Shown: positions 33,428 through 44,390 of the stretch, one piece after another
Numbering within the stretch: position 1 is the stretch's first letter
Layout: each line of letters starts with the position of its first letter
DNA from: Polytrichum commune
Lineage: Eukaryota > Streptophyta > Polytrichopsida > Polytrichales > Polytrichaceae
Reading direction: 5' to 3'
Length of the DNA: 64,000 nucleotides
Assembly (NCBI GenBank): GCA_950295325.1
Contig: OX485803.1
Span: 57,675,554 to 57,739,553 of the forward strand
Notes under the pieces: generated by a model
The model's database searches: none
The model's input: the letters and a program-made list of their open reading frames with translations, nothing else
What the model was told of the DNA's origin: nothing
Translations under genes and position numbers: made by a program

Positions 33428-33908
33428 CTGCACGGTGACAACGGGACAAGCATTTATCCAATTTACTGATTTACATGGTTATATCCATATAATCCACGCA
33501 CATTCAAGTCCAATCTACTCAAATGACATTCATACAAATGAGCATGAATTGAAAATGAAATGTGTGTAGGGTCTTACAAAACATTTACACAATAACATTG
33601 TCCGAGCGTTCAAATAGTATGAAAAAACAAAAGATTACCAAGGGGGATCCTTCAGTCGATTGGGAGTAGTGTAAGTGACCTTCAGAGTGAGTGCCCTTCA
33701 CATCTGGATCCTCCAATGGATCAGTCATTAGTGAATTTTCTTGTGCCACGACTCGGTTGTGCAGATGCCCCGGTGTCGGACAGACGAAAACAAATCGTGT
33801 GGAACTTGAGGGTGTGTATCCAGCAGGAGGAAACTGAAGATAGCATAAAATACGATGTTACATGGCATACAATCCTACTTATTATTGTAATCCTAATTTT
33901 CTTTGCAC

Positions 33909-34688
33909 AGGCTCTACGGGTTGCAAGTCGGGTCGATTGGGAAACTTGTTGGATTTCAAAATTGCCAGCTTGACTGCGTCGTTATGCCTGATAGGCTTCT
34001 GCCCAAATCTACGGCTGAGCACAAAATCCCGTGCGTCAGACATTGGTGAGTAGAACATACTTTGAAAGAAAGGGAGGAGAACCTTTGTCATGTCTGCGTC
34101 GTCGACCCGGTTATTGGTGAAAGGACTGGGAAATAAACCACACTCGTCCGGATTACAAGCAGACTTGTAAGGGCAGTCATCTACAAGAATGGTGTTTGAA
34201 ATTGTAGCAGTAATCCTCCCTTCATCAAGGGATATAGGTGGCCACCAAAACCTGGATTGCAAACTTTTGAAAAACAAGACAGATTGTGGCTTCAAGGGGT
34301 TCCTCACGACATTTCCCCACATATCCTTGAACGTGGTGCAATCCTCTTGGCCGAGTACTATAGCGGGTTTTGGCATCCCAACAAATAGATACTCCACCAC
34401 AAGATCGACGGTGGATTTTTTCATGGATGACCATATGCAAACATAGAACATTGCAGACATGCTCTCCCAAAAGTGTTTGTATCCCATTCTAGGGAGGACA
34501 ACCTTGGGCCCTACCAACGCATGATCTTTGTCCAACGCACGATCTTGCATTATCCAAGTAGGGACAACTACCATATTCTTGAAACGGGGGGTACAGTGGC
34601 AAAATATGCCATTTAGATCGAACACCACAATGAACCTTCGATTGGGGACAGCAGCAGGCGCCTGCCGAAATGAATCCATAGTGAGCTT
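33909..34688 (-). other. HAD-superfamily NIF/FCP1-like phosphatase domain exon
   Basis: 260 codons in one exon. Motif I reads VVFDLNGIFCH, with Asn where the canonical family has the second Asp (DxDxT/V). Later blocks are MFYVCIWSSM (motif II-like, Ser) and the motif III-like ILVDDCPYK. The family dephosphorylates phosphoserine, for example in the RNA polymerase II tail. The Asn in motif I suggests reduced or altered catalysis, though DLNG variants are seen in plant family members. The target is unknown here. Confidence 0.7.
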
Positions 34689-36429
34689 CTTAAACTTACT
34701 AACATGAGCTAAACAAAGATCTACTATGACATACACAAAGAACTACCATGAACTAAACTAAGCATAATATAGTTCACCAAATAATGACTTAGTTATAATG
34801 AAGTTGAAATCCAGATTGTTGTAGATGAGACGAAAGGGCGAAACCTAACATTGGTAATATGTGACCGGACCAATACCTCATAGCGTATCGGATTGAATTC
34901 CCATAGATCAAAAGATCCTAAGGAGGGTTCTTCAGGATACTTAGACATTAGTCTTTTAACACACGCGATTCCCATCTCCCTTGTAAATACTTGGAGAGAC
35001 CTATTGACCTTTGGGTAGGTGTCATCGTAAACAAAGAGCTTATCATAAACAAGATGTTTTGGTACAGGCGCATCCATAGCCGCTTTCGTGCATTGTGGAC
35101 CCTAAACCCAAAACTACGCGATGTAAAATTTGAAATGATGGCAATAATCTGGACATAGAAATCTACATACATATGTAGTGTACCCACCGGAAAGTAGCCA
35201 TGGATGATGAAAACTTACATGGACATGACTCGGGACGTTGTTGAGAAGAGTTGCACGCAGTTGTTCATCCTGATTGTTGTGCATCGTTCGGAAATCATGG
35301 AGAGTGGTGTTGTCAAATTTGGGGTCGCGCATGCTGTCGCCGATCGGCCATCGTTGCAAATACCTCTTCATTGATTGTGGAACAATTTTGGCGGCTTGTG
35401 GACTAGACGGATCTGTGGGGATGATATCCACGCTCGGGGGGGGGGGTAATCATTGGTTGGAGTAGCAATATACGTGCGAACAAATGATAGGGTATTTTAA
35501 AAACATGTGAGCAAAAATTTATAATTGGGCTTAAGAGTAATATAGGGTATCAAAAATGGCACTGGACATCTTTAAAGTACTATAAGGTATGGAATAATAG
35601 GTAATTTGAAATTATAAGTAATGCAAGCCATTTTTCTATTAACCCAAAGTAGAAATTTACATAATGATAGCATGTGAAAAAAGAAGAAGAATTGAAAGTA
35701 ATACCCCCCTATAAAATAGTGGTTGTTCGCACCTATATCCTTAACTTTTTAACACACTGCCCCCTCCGAGCATCCACGACAGACGTTGAAGGTTGTGCAT
35801 CCAACTGCAATTCTTTCCGAACGGTCTCCATCTCCGAAGGCTGAGTGCAATGTTCAATTGGGATGAGGGTTACTTCCCCAACATTCGGCAAGATCTTTGA
35901 GGGGTTTGATGGACCTGGAGACGGCGGAGGAGTCTCGAGAATAGATTCCATGGGGGGCACGAGTACAGTGGCCGAGGGGTCCGAGACTGAAGGGGGAGGC
36001 CGAGAAACCACAGTGTCTATCGATGCCATCATAGGGCCACCATCGATAGAAGGCGACGTTGGCAGAGGCATTATTGTAGACGGAAGTGGATCCACTTGCT
36101 CTGAGACTGGCAATGAAGCCTGTGAAGTGCAACGGATCATTAAAGACTGGATGCATAGCACATAAGTTTCAAGTGAAAACATCACTTTATTCATATTAAA
36201 AAGACACACATCTTGCATCTTGCCTCGACATTGAGGGCATCCTACAATATCCTGAATTACAAACTAAACTAAACTAAACTAAACTATTGATTGATCGAAT
36301 TGGCTTCATAGTCGACATCACGCTTCATAATGGTGCGCCGTCTCGGACCTGGATCAAAAATCCAGGTGGAGATTCAGTCACTTGTATAGAGTCAAAGAAA
36401 ATGCTCAAACATTTGGAATGATTACTTAC

Positions 36430-37455
36430 ATTAGCATCAGCAGTGGTGGGGGAGTCCACGGGAAGCGTCGACGCATCAACGGCAAGTGTCGCTTTGTCAA
36501 CTCCCAACGTCGAGGCATCCATGTGCGTAGATTTATCCACGCGATCCGCATCTATACCTTGCACACCAACCTCTTGGGTTGCAGGGTCCTCTTGATCGAG
36601 CGGCATTTTGGGTCGAGCAGAGTTGGCGACCTCCACTGAAGAGGTCATCCGAGGCGTTTGCTGGGTGGGCAAAACTTTGGCTTGGCCCATCGACTCTTGG
36701 AAGAGACCCGAAAGCATGTGAGGCAATGTTCTGCTCAAAATACCCACAATCTTGTCCTCCAAAATTGATTCGGTGATGACAGGTTCTCTCACTCTATGTT
36801 TGTGTTGTCTTGATTGTTGATCTTTGGGGGATGATCTACTGGATACATGCTTACTCCTCGTGGATGCACTAGGTTTTGATGGACTCGGTTGCGGAAGATG
36901 TTCACCGTTGACCTCTGAACCGGATGATTTCGAACTAGCCTCATGAGGGTCCTTATCTTCAACATTTGCCTCCATATCCTCGCGGTCGGACTCGTGATCG
37001 TCTTCGCGGTCGTCTTCATGATCGTCCTCGCGATCTCCCTCCTGCTTGTCCTCGTGATCTCCCTGGTGATCTCCCTCATGACCGTCGTTAGGATCTCCCT
37101 CGTTATCGTCTTCGAGATCTTGTTCCTGGGCCGGATGATGTTCTTCAGGTGAAGCCAAATGTTGTGGTTCTAAACCTGATTCGAAGTCGAGGGCCCTGGC
37201 TTGCAAAGGGGAAATATTAAATTCAAAAGGCATGGATTGAGAATGATTGGAGCCACCTTCATCCGATTGAATGTCCATGTGGTCACTTTCCCCTTTGCTA
37301 TTTGCCTCATCACTGTCTTGCTCACTTGGCGCCTCCCGTTCGTCGTCGTCATCATCTTCAGCCTCCTCATAATCGTTCCCCTCATCAGAAAGATGTTTGT
37401 CTATATCCATGTTATCGATGCCAACAATGGGGGAATGGTCTTGGGGGACATCCTC
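36430..37455 (-). other. Acidic, repeat-rich exon
   Basis: 342 codons. The first part is Glu/Asp/His-rich with a degenerate repeat of (D/E)GD-H and ED(D)-HE-D units, for example EGDHQGDHEDKQEGD. The last part repeats the phrase VD-A-S-T-L (VDKATLAVDASTLPVDS). Probably disordered. Acceptor at 37455 and donor at 36430 (AAT|GTAAGT) are clear. Confidence 0.7.
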
Positions 37456-37516
37456 CTATGTAAAACCATAACAATGCGCTTAATACGTCAATATCATTCA
37501 TGGGTAATTCACACAC

Positions 37517-37570
37517 CTTCCACTCGGTCGAGTGGAAGCACACACGCCTTCCACTCGATTGAGTGGAAGG
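37517..37570. repeat. Two copies of the CACTCGATCGAGTG palindrome family
   Basis: 37517-37538 (22 bp, one central mismatch) and 37547-37570 (24 bp, one central mismatch). Both lie in the intron between the 37621 donor and the 37455 acceptor. Confidence 0.95.
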
Positions 37571-37888
37571 TCACAAAGTGCATTACAAAACAATTCATAT
37601 AGTCGGGGATGGAGACATACCAGCAACTGAGGGGATGGATCTTGATAAGCTTGAATTTTTTCATGGGATTCGTATTCTGCAAAATTTGACTCCTCTTCTT
37701 GGAAGTCCACGGCCTGAAGGGGACGAATATGAGCTATTTTGTCGTCAAACATGTGCATGAAGGTGGAGTCCATGTACGAAAAAACATTGAAATTGTTCAT
37801 ATGCAAACATAGGTATATGAGAAAAAAACAAACAGAATGTTGAAACCAAAAGAAAGAAAAACACTATGGAGTGTTGTGAGGAACTGAC

Positions 37889-39160
37889 CAGTGTGGCAGC
37901 TATTGGCTTCAACCCGCCGAAGAAATTTACGACCACAGCTCCCGAGCATCTCAGATGACTAAGGAACGTTAGATAGGTTTCCATTCGCAGCTCACCGCGG
38001 CTCAATTCATATGATAGTTCAGACCACTGCTTAGGGTTCACCTCGTAACGCCGAGATTGAGGAGCCAACATGGGGCATGAAAAAACTTTGAACCTGGGAA
38101 GATGTTTCGTCGTAAGAAAATCGACGTAAAGAGCCGGGGAAATCTTCCTGCTCTCTATTTCCTTGCAAGGGGGCAAATCCTCAGCTGGACAAGGAAAGTA
38201 GAATGATGGAACATTTACAAACGTATCTGGATGCCTCCGACTCAATATAGATATGAATTCAACAGCTGCTGTGTGGTTACGAAGGTCCGATACAATCATC
38301 CAAGCAGGGACAATCTTGAGATCCGGGGACCATGTTGGGTTGGTAATATATTTGATCAACGACTCCACGACTTGAGTGGACACAGGTTGATCCACACTGC
38401 CCGGGATGAATCTAAAGTCTATGAAACCAGCAGATATGTTGTTTTTACTAAGCCACTGAATATCGCTATTGTCTTGGAGGGGAATCACCAATTGTTTATT
38501 AATAGAATTGTAATTCACCCAACGGGTGATGACATGTGAACTGCACTCACGGATGTCTGTTTGAAGCCACTCATGCAGCAAGCGGTCACATGCACGGGGT
38601 GCCTCGAGGTACTTGTTATTTGGCAATCGTTTCTTATTGAGCCAAGTATCACCCGCAACCTGAAAAAACTTCATCCACTTTGCCTTTGTGATGCTATGGT
38701 TTCTTTTGAATTTTGTCCACACTGCGCGGTCAACGGAATCAAAACCTTCGGAATCCTTTCCCCATATGCCAAACTCTTTTGGATCACGTGACGACAACTC
38801 TTGGAGTAGTGTGTTTTTCCACTTCCTAAAGTTGCACCAAGACTTCAAGGTTGAAACTTTTGGATTTTTTGTCGACCTGAATGTCACTCTAGGAACCTCC
38901 TCGCCATCCCTTACATCCAGTATTCGTTTTGCACAAAGGAAGTAATCCACCCGTGTTAGGCCAACCATGTTCTTGAAGGTCTCCCTTGTTAAGGGTTTGC
39001 AAACATAGGGTTTCTCCTCAAATGCGGAGATCGATTTCTTCTTTTCGTGATGGGCTCGTTGCTTTTGTTGAGCCTCAAGATGATCATCCAAAAACGTGGA
39101 ACCAGGTTTATCAGGATTCATGAGGGTACCCTCTTCATGGGCGATATGATTTTCTTTTAC
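37889..39160 (-). other. Unknown conserved-looking domain, about 410 residues
   Basis: An uninterrupted frame runs from about 39160 to the donor at 37889, with well-mixed composition, many Trp and charged residues and no low complexity. I do not recognise it. It follows the ParB-like exon and precedes the acidic exon of the same gene. The upstream junction contains a frame slip near 39.16 kb. Confidence 0.55.
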
Positions 39161-39360
39161 AATCTCGACGTCTGATCTGGGGCCATGATGAGGGTAAGCT
39201 CTGCATTAAAATCTGCATGGGTGATTTCTCTAGCGATGGCCGTAAGAGATGCCTCCATGCTTGTTGTGAAATTCTGCAAGTATGAATATATTGCGCAATG
39301 TCAAACAAGAGGTTCTCAGTATTGCAAAATTACCAATATATATTTGTCCTAGTGCATGGA

Positions 39361-39450
39361 GTTCCACTCGACCAAGTGGATCCCTAATGCATGGACTTCC
39401 ACTCGATCGAGTGGATCCCTAGTGCATGGACTTCCACTCGATCGAGTGGA
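39361..39450. repeat. Three palindrome copies in a 35-bp tandem array
   Basis: Copies at 39361, 39396 and 39431 share the 35-bp unit of palindrome plus TCCCTAGTGCATGGA-like spacer. They lie in the intron between the 39534 donor and the 39273 acceptor. Confidence 0.95.
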
Positions 39451-39533
39451 TCCTTAGTGCAGAAACAAATATATACAAATGGATCTATCAAGTATAAAAA
39501 CAAATGAAAAAAAAAATCCATGAGGGTACTTAC

Positions 39534-39884
39534 CTTCCAAGCCAAAGTCATATTTGGGTCGATCGTGCCCCCAGCTGCATTAAACCGTTGTTTTTTAGGC
39601 CTTCTTAATTTCACCCACACCCGGCGACAGTATGTTATCTGGGTTGTCCATGTAGGAGTGAATTTGTTGAAGGAGTTGGAGTTATTCAAGGTATGGGAGA
39701 GGCGGACGGTCATGCTTGGATCATCGCTCCAAACTATTGTACATGGCCAAACCTTTAATTTTTCTCGTAAAGAGTGCTTTGTATCCTTGTGGCCTATTAT
39801 CTGCCTCGATGCAGCCACGCTGTGCTGACCGTTGATGATGATAAATTGCCCATCTTTTATGTCATCCCACGTCATGCCTTCTCT
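39534..39884 (-). other. ParB/sulfiredoxin-like motif exon part
   Basis: Directly after the stop at 39885 the frame reads DGQFIIINGQHSVAASRQI, which resembles the ING-x-H-R-x-x-A core of ParB/Srx-fold nucleases and nucleotide hydrolases (Ser replaces the usual Arg). It ends with a good donor (AAG|GTAAGT) at 39534. The family link rests on this motif only and is tentative. Confidence 0.45.
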
Positions 39885-41051
39885 TCATTTTTCACCCTTC
39901 TTCAATTTTGGCATCAAACAAAGATTGTAATGAGGCCATGCTGGCGGAGTTTGAATGAGGTAGTTCTTCATAAGCGCCACCCCGGTATCATCAAGTGGAC
40001 GAGTGACCTGATATGCTTTCGCACTTATCATTTTCTTGATGTTCACACAAAAGACCGATTCGACCCCAAAATGATAGAGGTGTCCAAATAGTTGGATGAA
40101 CTTCTTACGGTCTAGTGCAGCTTCTTCTAGACTAGGCTCTTCACCGTGCGTAATAACCCTATCCTTCTCTGTAGCTGTGAGTACCAAGGGAGTCTGTTCA
40201 TCTGTGGACTTCATCTTCTTTGGCTTTGTCTTTCTATCAGGTGATGATGCTCTCTTTCCAACCGCTTGTTTTTTGGCACCCGCAGTCTTGTCAATATTGT
40301 CTTCTTCCATTGGGGTGGAGAATTGCACAATATCACCTCTCTTCTTTGACTTTACCGCATCAGTTCTGCCCCTCACTTCCTCCTCGGTGGATTTGTACGA
40401 CCCTTTCATTGATTTCGATGTCTTCGACCTGCTACTCCCTCCTTCATGTGTCCTTGATTGTAGGACAGTCTCCGCATGCTTCTTCTTTTGCTTCATTGAT
40501 GCCTCATGTTCAGCTTCCACCTTTGCATTGATATCTCCTAATGTCTCGAGTATGAAATTTATTGCTTTCTTTGAGACTCCAAATACCATAACTCTTTCAA
40601 TTTCCTCCTTGTCCTTTGAAGGGAGTTACAAGATAGATTCTGAGAATGGCTCCAAATGGAATATATGCTTCTTGCAATCAATGGACAAGACTCTCTCTTC
40701 GAGTCCCTCTAGGACTGAAACATCTAGCCTATCCCTAGTACCCACAGCAGCTATTGTGATAGGATTGCCCGGGTTTGGAATCCAAACCTTCTCTATCCGA
40801 TAGACAAATGTTAACTGAATTGGAGAGGTTTTGTCTCTTTGATGAATTTGGAGTGACCAATGTTTTAATTGAGAGTCCTTCACAGCCCAGTATGGACCGT
40901 TCGGCCCTTCATGTAGTGTGCCAACAAGGTCTGTCCACAACACTTCTCTATCCATATCACTTGCAATGGGGGTGTAAACAAAATCAATACAATCATATTT
41001 GGCAATGCAACAAAGCTCAACACAATTAACTTTCTCACTTCATAAGGTGAA

Positions 41052-41199
41052 GCAACTTCCACTCGATCGAGTGGAAGTTGCAAGGGCATGAATCACTCAC
41101 CCAACCACCCCCTTCCTCACTCCACAAGCATCACTCACCCAGCCACCCCTCCCTCACTTCACAAGCCCTGGCAACTTCCACTCGATCGAGTGGAAGTTG
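41052..41199. repeat. Perfect 30-bp and 28-bp palindromes
   Basis: 41052-41081 is a perfect 30-bp palindrome with half-site GCAACTTCCACTCGA. 41172-41199 is the same palindrome, 28 bp perfect. Between them a stretch of about 38 bp (CACTCACCCA...) is itself duplicated. They lie just upstream of the large - strand gene. Confidence 0.97.
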
Positions 41200-42898
41200 T
41201 TGCCCCTCCCACACCTTCCTTCCAGTGTCCGTACAATACGGAGCATTTTGATGATGACAGCTGATCTTCTTTTGATTGGTGGAAATTAGTGTGGGTTTAA
41301 AATAAAATTCATGGCTTGACTTGCAATCCCCTTGTATCATTAAAAATATGCAAGACTTATGTTCACAATGAAAACAAGGTTAATTCCATCACTACTACAG
41401 ATGTTTATGGCCAATTTGATTAAGGAAATCAGCTCAAAAGCACCAGGAGAGAATGAAGGAAATGTGAATCTTTTCATTTTTATGTACATTGCACACAATG
41501 CAACCAATTTGTATTGTTGATCTTGGAAGTAAAATGGAAGAGAGTAGAACACCGTGTTTAATTTGATTGTTTGGGTGGATGGAGTGGAAGTTGAAATCAT
41601 ATGTGCACAAATGAAAGCTTAAATTGATTTGTGTTTGTGGTGGGTGGAGGATTGGAAGGAGTAGAAAGTGATTGATAGAATGTGATTGATAGAAGGTTGA
41701 ATGTGACCATGGTGAATTGCAAACATTGCAGCCCATTCCACACATTCAGGTGAGTAGGTGATTGGTTGAACATATTTCTACAAGTTCAATTGATTTATGC
41801 ACAAATGGAAAAGTGTTGGATGGAGGATTGAAAGGAGCAGAAACATAAGTGTTTGCTATAAAATTCAATTTGACCATGGTGGAAGATTCCAAACATTCCA
41901 GCCCATTCAACCCATTCAGGAAAATAGTAGGTGCTTGACTGAATAGATTTCTAAAAGATCAATTGAATTCTGCAGAAATGGATACATGTTGGATGGAAGG
42001 TGCTTGACTGAATAGATTTCTAAAATATCAATTGAATTCTGCAGAAATGGAAACATGTTGGATGGAAGATTGGAAGGAGCATAAGTATAACATACATGCC
42101 TTCAATGGATTGCAAGCTTGGTTAATGGAAGATGATATCTTGTATGCATTGAAATTGACTGAAAAATGAAATAGATTGCAAGCATTGGCAAATCATACCA
42201 CAACTTCCTGATTTGAAGTGGAAAAATGGTGGAAGATTCCTCGTTTGTGGAGCGGCAACACAAAGGGCGCCGAATCCGAAGCAGCGGCAGCGCACATTGG
42301 AGGCGACAATCAAAGCGCACAACCGGAGCAACAAAGCAAATCGGACGTGGTGACAGCACAACAAAGAGGGGAAGAGAAGATGCGTACAAGAAAATGGAGA
42401 AGAGTCAGGTCTGTCAGGCAACCCAAGGGATGCATCCCTTCGTGCACGTTGGATGGTGGGGATTCGGCCGTCTTCATGGATGGCTCAGATCCACGCATAC
42501 TGTCCCATTATGACATTTGTACATAGTAGGTGTGGGGGCTTGCAATACACTTTATTTCGGTACATGTGTGTTGTTTTAATGATGCCTCTCTACTTAATAT
42601 AATATGTACCAGGCCCCATGCCTTTCTTGATTGATTGGATATAGCATATCTAGAAATGTCCCATCCGAATTATTTGTTAGAGTCTAGTAATGTCAAATAT
42701 ACTACAATTTGGACATTGATTATGCCAAATAGCGAGTGTTACCCTTCAGAATTTTTGAATGCTACAATAATTTAAAGAGAATGTAATGTGTTACCAAGCT
42801 GAGTCATTTATGTTTCTATAATGTCTGCAAAATCTAAAAATTGAACTATTGAGTATACGTTATTGCAATGCATAATTGTGAATAACACCGTGCACTGC
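41200..42898. other. Upstream flank of the large gene, with tandem repeats and a weak ORF
   Basis: A 69-bp unit is exactly tandem at 41930-41998 and 41999-42067. Older copies of the surrounding unit (CCATGGTG...GCAAACATT...CAGCCCATTC) lie near 41705 and 41875. A GC-richer patch at 42218-42526 has open frames of 95-102 codons on both strands with no recognisable domain; it could be a promoter or first exon, which I could not show. Confidence 0.5.
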
Positions 42899-44390
42899 AT
42901 TAAATATGATATTTAGTGTTTGATACACTACATACGAGCACTTACACTAAATATCACCAACCCTATGAAAGTAACATTAAATGTAAACCTAAACACTAAA
43001 TATCAACTATGGTAATAAGTGCAAGTTACATGCATGAATTTATTCTGACTAAGGATATGCAACACCAAAGATCTATTGAACTCTTATTCAAGAGTTCTTG
43101 GGAGTATTTGTATTCGATTGGAGTTATAAGTTATTATTTCATACAATCTATATTGCTTAAACTCGTTCTATATGTTTTTAAGCTCATACTGCTTATGTTT
43201 TTGTATTCCCTCAATAGTACGACAATTTTCCACCGAGATGAAAACATGAATTGGATGACATTGATACATCTATTTTCAAGTTTTTCGCTAAACTTTACAA
43301 CCCCTTTTTGTACATCTAACTTTACTTTAGATTACTAAATAGCATTTTTGGATGTATGCACTAGAAAAAAGCAATTATATCTCTCTCATATGTATACTAT
43401 CTATGCTACTGCCTAACATAATATACCTTTTTACACTCACATTAGTTAATATGTGGTACAAAGAGTCCACTGCCCCATGGGTTGCATATCTTGTATAACA
43501 CGGCCTAAAAGGTAACATTGTGAAATTTGTGAGATACAATCTAAGAGGAATTGTTTGACCATAGCGCTTCTCAAAACATGTTGATTTGGGGTTATCATCA
43601 TATTCTTCTAGTTTTTTCCCCAAAAACATTATTTTGCAATGTGCACGTTCCAATTGTGCAATAGTACTCTCAAATGTATTATTAATTCTGGATAGTCGGT
43701 GGACATCATATTTACTCAAATTCTAGTTTCATACACTAATTATCACTAACCCTATGAAAGTAACATTAAATGTAAACCTAAACACTAAATATCAACTATG
43801 GGAATATGTGAAAGTTACATGAATGAATTTATTATGACTAAGGATATGCAACACCATAGATCTATCGAACTCTTATTCAAGAGTTCTTGGGAGTATTTGT
43901 ATTCGATTGGAGTTATAAGTTATTATTTCATACAATCTATATTGCTTAAATTTGTTGTATATGTTTTTAAGCTCATATTGCTTATTATTTTGTATTCCCT
44001 CAATAGTACGCCGATTTTTCGCCATTTGTCATATTAACGAGAAGACGACGCCTCGATAATACGCCATTTTTTGCGTTTGCCAAACGTGTCATTCCGCAGA
44101 GGAAGAATAGTAGGAGGTGGCAGTAGGAAAGTGGCGGCGCATTATGTCTAACAATAATTATCTCAGGATTGAAAATTAGTGTTCAGTAGGATAGGGTGGT
44201 AACAATACTAAATATCACATTTAGTGTCTTGTTATCCCTCTTTTGGGTGACACCTTGATTGAAACACAAAAAATGTCAAATTATTGAGGTGTCGTCTTGT
44301 TGTTAATATGACAAATGGCCTAAAATTGTCGGACTATCGAGGGAACACTAAAACTTAAGCAATACGAGCTTAAAAACATATCAAAGATTT
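42899..44390. mobile_element. Cluster of related MITE copies, two direct and one with inverted arms
   Basis: A block of about 265-290 bp at 42957-43225 recurs in the same orientation at 43745-44030 with few differences, including a spurious 70-80 codon frame. The second copy continues into an inverted repeat of about 120 bp: 43960-44082 pairs with 44268-44388 (phrases GCCATTTGTCATATTAAC and its complement). Copies start with CACTAAATATCA, the end motif shared with the MITE at 1762. Confidence 0.85.

Larger units (their letters stand above)
32906..40955 (-). pseudogene. Large spliced gene, ParB-like motif plus HAD/NIF-type phosphatase domain, lightly broken
   Basis: Exons on -: 40955-39534, 39273-37889 (frame slip near 39.16 kb), 37713-37621, 37455-36430, 36119 to about 35731, about 35427-35219, 35101-34850, 34688-33909, 33833-33639, 33427-32906. 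Most donors are good GTAAGT- or GTATGT-type, and every junction where both ends are readable is phase 0, which is strong evidence for a real gene of about 2,050-2,100 codons. Breaks are in-frame stops at 40626, 39885 and 35733 (the last codon of exon 5, directly before GTGCGA). Order: unknown N-terminal part, Lys/Glu-rich linker, ParB-like motif, an unknown 400-residue domain, acidic region, Pro/Ser-rich region, HAD phosphatase, duplicated tail. Probably a gene of a large mobile element or an old domesticated copy. The true 5' end may lie above 40955. Confidence 0.75.

Noticed and set aside
35845-36165. 106-codon + strand frame rich in Gly/Glu
   Set aside because: Antisense of the Pro/Ser-rich exon of the large - strand gene.
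39160-39190. A mini-intron explaining the frame change between NFTTSMEASL... and ...DVEIVKENH
   Set aside because: No GT-AG pair of usable length restores the frame; an acceptor-like GCAG near 39197 lacks a pyrimidine tract. A small indel is more likely.
40096-40803. 235-codon + strand frame rich in Ser/Phe/Leu
   Set aside because: Antisense of the Lys/Glu/Ser-rich coding exon of the large - strand gene, which has matching splice sites and better protein character.
42956-44037. Two similar + strand frames (43009-43338 and 43798-44037) as a duplicated gene
   Set aside because: Both lie within the duplicated MITE-like block, are AT-rich and hydrophobic by composition, and have no known motif.
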